Shown: positions 4,556 through 10,244 of the stretch, piece after piece | How positions within the stretch are numbered: the stretch's first letter is position 1 | Layout of the letters: every line of letters begins with the position of its first letter | Source of the DNA: Planctomycetota bacterium | GTDB taxonomy: Bacteria > Planctomycetota > Planctomycetia > Pirellulales > Pirellulaceae | Direction: 5' to 3' | NCBI GenBank assembly: GCA_023430365.1 | Contig: JAEZAS010000407.1 | Coordinates: 1 to 10,244 of the forward strand | Length of the DNA: 10,244 nucleotides | Notes under the pieces: model-generated | What the model was told of the DNA's origin: nothing | Database searches by the model: none | The model's input: the letters and a program-made list of their open reading frames with translations, nothing else | Position numbers and translations under genes: made by a program

Positions 4556-7075
4556 ATGAACTCTTCTTCAGTGGGTCAGACATTCCTGTCTGCCAAAGCC
4601 CCGCAACCAGACTCCGCCACGCGCCAAGAACAGCAGCCGGAGGCGAACCCCCTCCGGGCCCGCCCCGCAGTCGACTCCGCGCCCGCCGCAAGTCCTCCGG
4701 AAACAGACGCTCCTCGCGCCGGTCTCCCGGAGGCAGGTTTGCCTCCGGCTACTTTCCACGCGCCCATCAATCCGGCGCGAACTGCCACCTCCCAAGCCGC
4801 CGGCTTCGCCGGCGGACAACCCGCGCCACCACCACTCCCGAGCCCCCTCGGCCTCGAACTCCCTCAGTTCAACGCCGGCAAGGTCGGCAACCTGCTCGCG
4901 TCGCTCCCCGGCGGGCACAATATCGCCAAGAAGCCGTTGCCGATGTCGATGGACGAGGCGCGTGAGTTCGGCTGGGATGAGCTCGACATCGTCTTCATCA
5001 CGGGCGACGCCTACATCGACCATCCGAGCTTCGCCATGGCCATCCTCGGCCGCGTGCTGCAGGCGGCCGGCTATCGCGTCGGCATCGTGTCGCAGCCCGA
5101 CTGGCGCAAGGTCGACGACTGGCGCCGCTTCGGCCGGCCGCGACTGTTCTTCGGCATCAGCGCCGGGAACATGGACTCGATGATCAACCACTACACGGCC
5201 AACCGGAAGGTGCGCAACGACGACGCCTACAGTCCCGGCGGCCGGATCGGCCTGCGTCCCGACCGGGCCACGCTCGCCTACTGCCAGCGGGCCCGCGAGG
5301 CCTATCCGGGCGTGCCGGTCATTGCCGGCGGCGTCGAAGCCTCGCTCCGCCGCCTCGCCCACTACGACTACTGGAGCGACAAGGTCCGCCGCTCGATCCT
5401 GCTCGACTGCAAAGCCGATCTCGTCGTCTACGGCATGGGAGAAGAGGGCATCGTCGAAGTCGCCCGCCGGCTCGACCGCGGCGAGACGGTGCGCGACCTC
5501 CGCAACATGCGCGGCGTCGCCTACGCCCTCGGCGCGAGCGAATCGACGCAGTTCGCCCCCGGCCAGGCCCCCGCCGACACGCTCGTCATCCCCAGCTACG
5601 AGGAAGTCGTCGCCAGCAAGCCCGCCTTCGCCGAAGCGACGCGGATGATCCACAACGAGACCAACCCCTACAACGCCAAGCGGCTGGTCCAGTTCCACGA
5701 TCGCCAGGCCATCGTCGCCAATCCGCCGGCCTTCCCGATCTCGCAGGCCTCGATGGACGCCATCTACGGCCTCCCTTACACCCGCCGGCCCCACCCGATC
5801 TACAAGGAGCCGATTCCCGCCTTCGACATGATCAAGGACAGCGTCACGATCATGCGCGGCTGTTTTGGCGGCTGTACGTTCTGCAGCATCACCACGCACC
5901 AGGGGCGGATCATCCAGTCCCGCAGCAAGGAGAACGTGCTGCAGGAAATCCGCTCGATGGCTGCCGACCCGAAGTTCAAAGGCACGATCAGCGACATCGG
6001 CGGCCCCACGGCCAACATGTACGAGATGCGCTGCACCAAGCCTGAAGTGGAAGCGGTCTGCAAGCGGCAGTCGTGCGTTCATCCGACGATCTGCAAACTG
6101 CTGGGCACCGACCACGGCCCGCTGCTCCAGCTGATGCAGGAGGCCCGCGAAGTGCCGGGCATCAAGAAGGTGCTCGTCGCGAGCGGCATCCGGATGGACC
6201 TCGCCCGCCGCTCGAAGGAGTACATGCAGGAACTCGCCGCCCATCACGTCGGCGGGCATTTGAAGGTCGCCCCCGAACATGTCGATCCCGAGGTGCTCGC
6301 CAAGATGCGCAAGCCTTCGGGGGACGATTTCGAGCGGTTCAGCGAGGCGTTCCTGCGCGAGTCCAAGAAGGCGAACAAGAAGCAGTACATCATTCCCTAC
6401 TTCATCGCCAGCCATCCGGCGAGCACGGTCGACTCGATGATCGAGCTGGCCCTGTTCCTGAAGCGCAACGGCTACAAGCCCGACCAGGTGCAGGACTTCA
6501 TCCCCGCCCCGTTCGACGTGGCGACGGCCATGTACTACACGGGCATCGACCCGTTCACCAAGAAGCCGGTCTATGTGGCGAAGCAACTCAAGGACCGCAA
6601 GTTCCAGCGGGCCCTGCTGCAGTTCTTCAAACCGGAAAACTACTTTGAAGTCCGCGAAGCCCTCCGCTCCGTCGGCCGAACGGACCTGATCGGCGACGGC
6701 TGCGACAGCCTGATCCCCAGCCGCCCTCCAAAAGAAGCCCTCATCAAACGCCGCCAAGACGCCAACAAACGCTTCGAAGGCAAATACGTCCACACGATCC
6801 CGAACAAGGCGGGCGCGAACAAGGCGGGCCAAAACAAATCGAAGGGGGGCGCAGCCACGCCCCCCCAAGCTGCCGGCTCCGCCGGCAAACCAAACGGCGC
6901 CACGCCAACCACCCCCCAACCCCGCACGAACAACGCCGGCGCTCGCCCAAACGCGAAATCAGGCCCCAGCAACCTCGACCGCCGCATGGCCGCAAAGAAG
7001 AAGGGGAGCAAAAAAGAATCGCGGCACGCACCCGGACCGGGTTATCGGCCGGATAGTAAAAAGTTCGATCATTGA
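4556..7075 (+). CDS. ygiQ: YgiQ family radical SAM protein
   Basis: An 839-residue homologue of YgiQ (UPF0313), a radical SAM protein of unknown reaction; the E. coli protein is about 740 residues. The family core starts at LPMSMDEA (128-135), with GDAYIDHPSF (150-159) in the B12-binding-like N-terminal domain and SAGNMDSMIN at 202-211. The cluster motif is CFGGCTFC, giving Cys436, Cys440 and Cys443, which should bind a 4Fe-4S cluster and S-adenosylmethionine. ISDIGGPTANMYE (478-490) and HHVGGHLKVAPEH (563-575) follow. The C-terminal DUF3362-like part includes FIPAPFDVATAMYYTG (648-663) to about 720. The first 125 or so residues and the last 90 are low complexity, not family-like, and contain several palindromic repeats in frame. 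The start is uncertain: ATG 4556 has no Shine-Dalgarno site, and the next in-frame ATG (4943) would cut into the conserved LPMS motif. Confidence 0.93.
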   Translation: MNSSSVGQTFLSAKAPQPDSATRQEQQPEANPLRARPAVDSAPAASPPETDAPRAGLPEAGLPPATFHAPINPARTATSQAAGFAGGQPAPPPLPSPLGLELPQFNAGKVGNLLASLPGGHNIAKKPLPMSMDEAREFGWDELDIVFITGDAYIDHPSFAMAILGRVLQAAGYRVGIVSQPDWRKVDDWRRFGRPRLFFGISAGNMDSMINHYTANRKVRNDDAYSPGGRIGLRPDRATLAYCQRAREAYPGVPVIAGGVEASLRRLAHYDYWSDKVRRSILLDCKADLVVYGMGEEGIVEVARRLDRGETVRDLRNMRGVAYALGASESTQFAPGQAPADTLVIPSYEEVVASKPAFAEATRMIHNETNPYNAKRLVQFHDRQAIVANPPAFPISQASMDAIYGLPYTRRPHPIYKEPIPAFDMIKDSVTIMRGCFGGCTFCSITTHQGRIIQSRSKENVLQEIRSMAADPKFKGTISDIGGPTANMYEMRCTKPEVEAVCKRQSCVHPTICKLLGTDHGPLLQLMQEAREVPGIKKVLVASGIRMDLARRSKEYMQELAAHHVGGHLKVAPEHVDPEVLAKMRKPSGDDFERFSEAFLRESKKANKKQYIIPYFIASHPASTVDSMIELALFLKRNGYKPDQVQDFIPAPFDVATAMYYTGIDPFTKKPVYVAKQLKDRKFQRALLQFFKPENYFEVREALRSVGRTDLIGDGCDSLIPSRPPKEALIKRRQDANKRFEGKYVHTIPNKAGANKAGQNKSKGGAATPPQAAGSAGKPNGATPTTPQPRTNNAGARPNAKSGPSNLDRRMAAKKKGSKKESRHAPGPGYRPDSKKFDH
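4571..4594 (+). repeat. REP-like unit inside the radical SAM coding region
   Basis: GTGG, left stem GTCAGAC, loop ATTCCT, right stem GTCTGCC. It matches the three tandem units at 3650-3748 and has one mismatched stem pair. Read in frame it encodes the peptide VGQTFLSAK near the N-terminus of the YgiQ homologue. Either the real start lies downstream or the repeat has become coding. Confidence 0.75.
4637..4815. repeat. Three palindromes in the N-terminal tail of ygiQ
   Basis: Perfect inverted repeats at 4637-4657 (CCGGAGG / CCTCCGG, 7-nt loop), 4727-4748 (CCGGAGGCA, loop GGTT, TGCCTCCGG) and 4797-4815 (CCGCCGGC, loop TTC, GCCGGCGG). The first two share the same stem family. The third has a relative in the C-terminal tail. 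All lie in codons for the non-conserved N-terminal tail. Confidence 0.7.
6844..6887. repeat. Two adjacent palindromes in the C-terminal tail of ygiQ
   Basis: GGGGGGCG (6844-6851), loop CAGCCA, CGCCCCCC (6858-6865), then TGCCGGC (6871-6877), loop TCC, GCCGGCA (6881-6887). The second, with its flank AAGC, resembles the palindrome at 4797-4815, and both are read in the same frame as QAAG(F/S)AG. Just upstream lies a short tandem AACAAGGCGGGC duplication, encoding NKAGANKAG. Confidence 0.7.
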
Positions 7076-7133
7076 TTAGTGTTGGATCACCCCCTTTGAC
7101 GCCACTATCACAGATCTACACGGGCTCCGAAGT

Positions 7134-7994
7134 ATGAGTGATGCCTCTATCCCCTGGTACAGAAAGCAAATCTCTGTTGGACTCGCCCTACTCGCGGGAG
7201 TTCTTGCACTAGCCCTCCAACACATACTTACGCTCTGGACGACCACGTGGGGCGGTGATTCGCAAATAGTTAGCCACGTTTCTTTTGCCGGCACGCTAGT
7301 GTCAATTATCCTTGCGGTGCTGGCAATAGTTTATTCATATTATCAGAACTTCAGCCAACAAAGAGACAGTTCCTCTATTTCCACACAGATCGAAACTCTT
7401 CGCACAGTCGTTGAAGACATTCGACGGTCGGGCACTGGAGTTTCGGTTGAATTGAACCGCTTAGAGGACATCACTAAGAAACTCGATCATACTATTCTGC
7501 TTGGAGAAGAGTCGCGACGAGTTGTTCATGAGATGCACGAACAAGTTGCCTCTATCAAGCAAATCTCTGAGGTCCAAGCTGCGATTAGCTCATCAGGACA
7601 CTCAGAAGCCCCGATTGAGGCGGGCCGCTTAGGTGAACGAGTAGCCAATGTAGCGTCACAGATGGAGCTTTCCTGTTATCTTGCTCTTTGTCGTGGCGTG
7701 AAACTGGGGATCGATGCGCGGACAATCGCGGAGAATGTAGTAATTCCCGCGGCGCACGCTCGCGGCTATGACTATTTAAGCGAGTGGGCCGATGGGATAT
7801 TCACTGGCATTTGCTGGACACTGCAGTCATTCGATTTAGTGGACACAGACGATTCGTTGAAGATAACGCGCGTAGATGCATTGTTTGAGCAAACGGTTGA
7901 GATGCGGACCTCGCAGGCTAAAGATAAAGCGACTCTAGTGCTCGGAACGCGTTCTATCATTGACGCGCTGGAACAATATAAGATTCGACGATAA
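7134..7994 (+). CDS. Two-TM coiled-coil protein of unknown function
   Basis: A 286-residue protein that I do not recognise. Two hydrophobic helices at about 14-35 and 49-69 anchor it in the inner membrane, with a short loop between them. From about 72 to 150 heptad-like, charged sequence (STQIETLRTVVEDIRRS, ELNRLEDITKKLDH, EESRRVVHEMHEQVASIKQIS) suggests a coiled coil. A mostly helical C-terminal domain follows (165-286). The base composition is AT-richer than its neighbours, and codons such as TTA, ATA and AGA, hardly used in ygiQ, recur, which suggests acquisition by transfer. It starts 58 nt after ygiQ with no strong ribosome binding site; a lone TTGACG at 7096-7101 could be a -35 box without a clear -10. 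Two-TM coiled-coil proteins occur as effectors in some phage-defence systems, but nothing here proves that role. Confidence 0.8.
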   Translation: MSDASIPWYRKQISVGLALLAGVLALALQHILTLWTTTWGGDSQIVSHVSFAGTLVSIILAVLAIVYSYYQNFSQQRDSSSISTQIETLRTVVEDIRRSGTGVSVELNRLEDITKKLDHTILLGEESRRVVHEMHEQVASIKQISEVQAAISSSGHSEAPIEAGRLGERVANVASQMELSCYLALCRGVKLGIDARTIAENVVIPAAHARGYDYLSEWADGIFTGICWTLQSFDLVDTDDSLKITRVDALFEQTVEMRTSQAKDKATLVLGTRSIIDALEQYKIRR

Positions 7995-8003
7995 AGCGAG
8001 CAA

Positions 8004-8090
8004 GTAGGGCAGGCTCCTGCCTGCCTTCCTGGTCGCTGCAAGGCTGAGACGGGGTGGATCAAATAAATGACAGGCGGGAGCCTGCCCTAC
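8004..8090. repeat. Paired REP element 1 (87 bp)
   Basis: Left unit: GTAG, stem GGCAGGC, loop TCCT, stem GCCTGCC (8004-8025). The right unit is the inverted version, ending in GCCCTAC (8070-8090). The 44-nt linker includes TCGCTGC and ATCAAATAAATG. The element fills the gap between two convergent genes, starting 9 nt after one stop and ending 2 nt before the other. The whole can also fold as one long stem-loop and could end transcription in both directions. No target-site duplication is seen, as expected for IS200/IS605-like elements. Confidence 0.85.
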
Positions 8091-8092
8091 GG

Positions 8093-8404
8093 CTACTCGC
8101 CATTTGTGTTCGTACGTGCCTGACGCACGAGTTCTAGCGCTTTGGGGAACGGCTTCCATGCTGGGTCGAGTGGTTCGTCTGGCTTGGGTGGTCGGACGTT
8201 GCGTTTCATCTCGGGATCGCAGGCACCGAGGAGGATGAAGTTGGTTTGGGCTTGGGACAGAAGCATGCCGCCGTTCGCCCCGCTTGTGCCATCCTCGTGC
8301 TCCAGGATGTCGTCCTCCCAGAAACAGACCGGGCAGATGTCCCACGCGTACCGCTCCTCCAGCGTGCGGTGGCCGCAGCAGGGACAAGTGAACTTTTCGG
8401 TCAT
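8093..8404 (-). CDS. CPCC family cysteine-rich protein
   Basis: A 103-residue protein with the CPCC signature at residues 7-10 (FTCPCCGHRTL) and a second pair CPVC at 24-27 (WDICPVCFWEDD), the pattern of the Cys_rich_CPCC family. The cysteines probably form a small zinc ribbon. The conserved QAQTNFILLGACDPEM stretch (52-67) is typical of this family, which is found as small single-domain proteins of unknown function, often in accessory loci. The ATG at 8404 follows GGGCGGAAGC, which holds a plausible ribosome binding site. The gene sits alone between two paired REP elements: its stop lies 2 nt from element 1 and its start 19 nt from element 2. The family call is firm; the biological role is not known. 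Confidence 0.9.
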   Translation of the reverse strand: MTEKFTCPCCGHRTLEERYAWDICPVCFWEDDILEHEDGTSGANGGMLLSQAQTNFILLGACDPEMKRNVRPPKPDEPLDPAWKPFPKALELVRQARTNTNGE

Positions 8405-8423
8405 CGCTTCCGCCCTTAAGCAA

Positions 8424-8512
8424 GTAGGGCAGGCTCCCGCCTGCCTTCCTGGTCGCTGCTAAGCTTAATCGGTGTGGTGGAGGAATGGACAGCAGGCAGG
8501 AGCCTGCCCTAC
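8424..8512. repeat. Paired REP element 2 (89 bp) between divergent genes
   Basis: Left unit 8424-8445: GTAG, stem GGCAGGC, loop TCCC, stem GCCTGCC. Right unit 8491-8512, inverted, ending in GCCCTAC. The first part of the linker, TTCCTGGTCGCTGC, equals that of element 1; the second half differs. It takes up 89 of the 129 nt between the starts of the CPCC gene and the SMI1/KNR4-like gene, so the promoters of both must overlap it or lie within it. Confidence 0.85.
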
Positions 8513-8533
8513 TGTACCCGTGGACGTGGCAGC

Positions 8534-9469
8534 ATGAACTACTCGGTCAATGTCGAGAGCTTGCAACGGAACTTTCCCGAGGGTTGGGACGTGCCTCCCT
8601 TGTTGCTTGAGTTTGCGGACAGGCTTGAGGGTATTGGGGCAGGGACGATTGGCTATTTCGACCTGCAGAGTGAGCGATTCAACGACTACTGGATCGAGAA
8701 TGGCGCGGACCTGCACCCTTATTTTGCGTTCTTCCTGTGCGATCCCACGGGAGGGCAGGTCGGCTTCTGGCTGTACGATGGATTGGCGACGGTCTCGCCG
8801 CCAATTGTCTTGGTCGGCTCGCAAGGCGAATTACAGATTCTCGCCGATACTCTGGAGCAGTTTTTCGCTCGGCTGGCGAAGGGGGAAACCGGAGTGCCCG
8901 ATCTGGATGACCGGGAGGATCGGGATCGAGAGAGCACGGAGCTTTTTCAATGGTTGGAGTCACGCGGCGGCCAATCACCGGGGCCCCAAAGCGTCGCTCA
9001 CCCCGATTTGGCGGAGTGGTTGGAGAGGTGGGGCGATCAACAATGTGCCGCCATCGATAACGATTCTCGTCACTTGCAGATCGCGGACAAGCTGAGGAAA
9101 TATCGCAAGCCGGATGCTAAGGCGTACGAAACCAACTGCTTCGATGTGCTGCTGGTTGGATCGCAGTTCAAGATGTGGCGCCGATCGTACGGCCCACAAC
9201 CGATGGCGCCCGATGAAGTCGCCGACCTGGAGCCGTTGTTCCGCTCGCTTCGAGAGGAGCGCGCCCGCAAGGTTCCGGAGCGCGGGCTCTGGTTCTACAG
9301 TTGGGTGAAGGTCGGAGCGACGGGTGGGGCAACTCTTTGCTGCGACTTCATGAAAGAGCCCGACCTCGACAATCAAACTCCACTCATTTCAGCCAGCGAC
9401 TATGCGATCGACCTGAAGGCCTTCCCGCGGTCGCAGCATTGGTATCCGGATTGGCTGCGAAGTAAGTAG
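8534..9469 (+). CDS. SMI1/KNR4 (SUKH)-like protein, possible immunity protein
   Basis: A 311-residue soluble protein. The N-terminal half (about 15-117) looks SUKH/SMI1-KNR4-like: VPPLLLEFADRLEG, then HPYFAFFLCDPTGGQVGFWLYDG, then PPIVLVGSQGELQILADTLEQFFARL, the usual order of strand-rich core and closing helix. A charged linker (120-150) leads to a second half (about 155-311) ending FPRSQHWYPDWLRSK. That half has the feel of YezG/DUF600-like immunity domains, but this is a weak guess. SUKH proteins are known as immunity partners of bacterial polymorphic toxins. No toxin gene lies beside it. The ATG at 8534 is chosen because longer in-frame starts (GTG 8474) would translate the REP unit. The TAG stop (9467-9469) is supplied by the GTAG of paired REP element 3. 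Confidence 0.75.
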   Translation: MNYSVNVESLQRNFPEGWDVPPLLLEFADRLEGIGAGTIGYFDLQSERFNDYWIENGADLHPYFAFFLCDPTGGQVGFWLYDGLATVSPPIVLVGSQGELQILADTLEQFFARLAKGETGVPDLDDREDRDRESTELFQWLESRGGQSPGPQSVAHPDLAEWLERWGDQQCAAIDNDSRHLQIADKLRKYRKPDAKAYETNCFDVLLVGSQFKMWRRSYGPQPMAPDEVADLEPLFRSLREERARKVPERGLWFYSWVKVGATGGATLCCDFMKEPDLDNQTPLISASDYAIDLKAFPRSQHWYPDWLRSK

Positions 9470-9552
9470 GGCAGGCTCCTGCCTGCCGTCTCAATCGCTG
9501 CCAAGCAGGGACGGGGGTGATCAAATAAATGGCAGGCGGGAGCCTGCCCTAC
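9466..9552. repeat. Paired REP element 3 (87 bp)
   Basis: Left unit 9466-9487: GTAG, stem GGCAGGC, loop TCCT, stem GCCTGCC. Right unit 9531-9552, inverted, with loop GGGA and ending in GCCCTAC. The linker shares TCGCTGC early and TGATCAAATAAATG late with element 1. It lies between convergent genes: the upstream gene stops within it, and the RAYT stop is 2 nt away. The pair can fold into one long hairpin. Confidence 0.85.
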
Positions 9553-9554
9553 AT

Positions 9555-10124
9555 CTAGATCGGTTCGCCGGCGTCGGTTTTTAGCTCGCCGAGATTGAGA
9601 GGCGCCTGGCTGCCGCAGGCCCAGTCGTGCGGATAGACGCCGTGTTCGACCCAACGATGAAACGTGGAGGCCGGCCATTGATGTGGACAGCGAACATAAC
9701 CATGTTTCACCGGGTTGTAGTGGATGTAGTCGAAGTGTGACTGAAAATCGTCTTCGTCAGCGATCGTGTGCTCCCAAAATCGACGCTGCCAGACACCACG
9801 CCGATGCTCCCGGCGTTTTCCAGCAGACACTTCCCCATCGATGCCGCCCTCGGCGAGGAACATTTGAGTGAACGTTCTTTTGATCACGCTCCATCGGCCA
9901 GAGTAGCGATCGTCACCCTGTGGGAGCGTCCAAATGGCGTGCAAGTGATCCGGGAGAAGCACCATCGCATCGACCGTGAACGGCCAATCCTGCCGGCATG
10001 TTCGCATTGCCGTTCCCAAAAGCGTCCGGTACCGCTCATCTCCGAAGAGTGGGCGGCGGCGATGGGTAACGACCGTGAAGAAGTAGGTCCCGCCAGGGAC
10101 AAAGGCACGCCGGTAGTTGGGCAT
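9555..10124 (-). CDS. REP-associated tyrosine transposase (RAYT)
   Basis: A 189-residue single-strand DNA transposase of the Y1/HUH class (IS200/IS605-like), thought to cut and move REP hairpins. Signature motifs are all present: YRRAFVPGGTYFFTVVTHRR (4-23), LPDHLHAIWTLP (57-68) with the HxH metal pair His60 and His62, GVWQRRFWEHTI (110-121), and DYIHYNPVKHGYV (132-144) with the catalytic tyrosine, probably Tyr133. The frame is open over the expected length and no key motif is missing, so it may be active. The ATG at 10124 begins the usual MPNYRR. No ribosome binding site is obvious. It is flanked by REP pair 3 at its 3' end and by a further GTAG head at 10233 on the 5' side, the classic RAYT plus REP arrangement. 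The family assignment is secure. Confidence 0.95.
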   Translation of the reverse strand: MPNYRRAFVPGGTYFFTVVTHRRRPLFGDERYRTLLGTAMRTCRQDWPFTVDAMVLLPDHLHAIWTLPQGDDRYSGRWSVIKRTFTQMFLAEGGIDGEVSAGKRREHRRGVWQRRFWEHTIADEDDFQSHFDYIHYNPVKHGYVRCPHQWPASTFHRWVEHGVYPHDWACGSQAPLNLGELKTDAGEPI

Positions 10125-10232
10125 TTCAGCAGACTAACGCTCAAGAGGCCGCTGGCAAGCGCGTCGCCGGTGTTATCGGAGCGATTTGCGCCTGGCGGTC
10201 CCAAATTGCAACTCGTTGGCGGAGCGTAGGAC
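10125..10232. other. Upstream region of the RAYT gene
   Basis: A 108-nt region between the RAYT start and the next REP head. It should hold the minus-strand promoter of the transposase, but I see no convincing -10/-35 pair and no ribosome binding site. No gene is apparent. Confidence 0.4.
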
Positions 10233-10244
10233 GTAGGGCAGGCT
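10233..10244 (+). repeat. Partial REP unit at window edge
   Basis: GTAGGGCAGGCT equals the first 12 bases of the left units at 8004, 8424 and 9466. The window ends inside it, so whether it is a complete pair cannot be seen. If so, the RAYT gene is bracketed on both sides. Confidence 0.7.

Noticed and set aside
4568..6919. Very long open frame antisense to ygiQ
   Set aside because: It is a by-product of GC-rich codon bias. The plus frame has all the family motifs, while the antisense product is low in recognisable structure and rich in V, A, G, D, R and H.
8004..8090. Classical MITE with target-site duplication
   Set aside because: The flanks of the three pairs show no direct duplication; GTAG heads and the adjacent RAYT fit REP pairs better.
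8474..8533. N-terminal extension of the SMI1/KNR4-like gene
   Set aside because: It would start at a GTG and translate the REP unit (AGRSLPY), a common false extension near these repeats.
8004..9552. CRISPR array
   Set aside because: The repeats are inverted pairs spaced by whole genes, not short direct repeats with uniform spacers, and no cas gene is present.
8004..10244. Integron cassette array with attC sites
   Set aside because: The elements lack GTTRRRY/RYYYAAC core sites, the genes alternate in orientation, and there is no integrase. Only the one-gene-per-repeat layout is similar.

Overview
The window looks like a chromosomal segment of a GC-rich planctomycete (Planctomycetota, Pirellula-like). 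The grounds are a Tat-exported DUF1501 protein of the planctomycete type, many short GTAG-headed palindromes in and between genes, weak use of Shine-Dalgarno sites, and a YgiQ-type radical SAM protein with long low-complexity tails. No species can be named from this sequence alone.

Layout. (1) 36-1499, minus strand: a Tat-exported DUF1501 protein with a clear sigma70-like promoter at 1635-1664 and a leader that carries a REP-like hairpin. (2) 1920-2465 and 2540-3592, plus strand: a small membrane lipoprotein-like protein and a short-chain dehydrogenase with a C-terminal membrane anchor. The ribosome binding site of the second gene lies in one arm of a perfect 9-bp inverted repeat. (3) 3593-4555: almost 1 kb without a gene. 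It holds a heptamer tandem array, three tandem REP hairpins, a strongly C-rich and G-poor stretch that includes 100 consecutive bases without G, and a 27-bp perfect inverted repeat built from two REP units. (4) 4556-7075, plus strand: a YgiQ-family radical SAM protein. Its conserved core is flanked by N- and C-terminal tails that contain several palindromic repeats read in frame. (5) 7134-7994, plus strand: an AT-richer two-TM coiled-coil protein of unknown function. (6) 8004-10244: three single genes, a CPCC cysteine-rich protein (minus), an SMI1/KNR4 (SUKH)-like protein (plus) and a REP-associated tyrosine transposase, RAYT (minus). Each is bracketed by near-identical 87-89 bp paired palindromes.

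How it fits together. The RAYT belongs to the IS200/IS605-like HUH single-strand transposases. Family members studied in enterobacteria recognise REP hairpins that carry a 5' GTAG tetranucleotide. Nearly every non-coding gap here contains hairpins headed by GTAG (or GTGG) with a 7-bp stem of the type GGCAGGC/GCCTGCC, so the RAYT at the right end is a plausible author of much of the repeat landscape. The best candidate for an undescribed arrangement is the right-hand 2.2 kb. There, immunity-like single genes and the RAYT are separated by homologous REP pairs, as if REP pairs mark the borders of one-gene cassettes. Next best is the repeated in-frame use of palindromes to build the tails of the radical SAM protein. 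The remaining genes look like ordinary housekeeping or accessory planctomycete genes.
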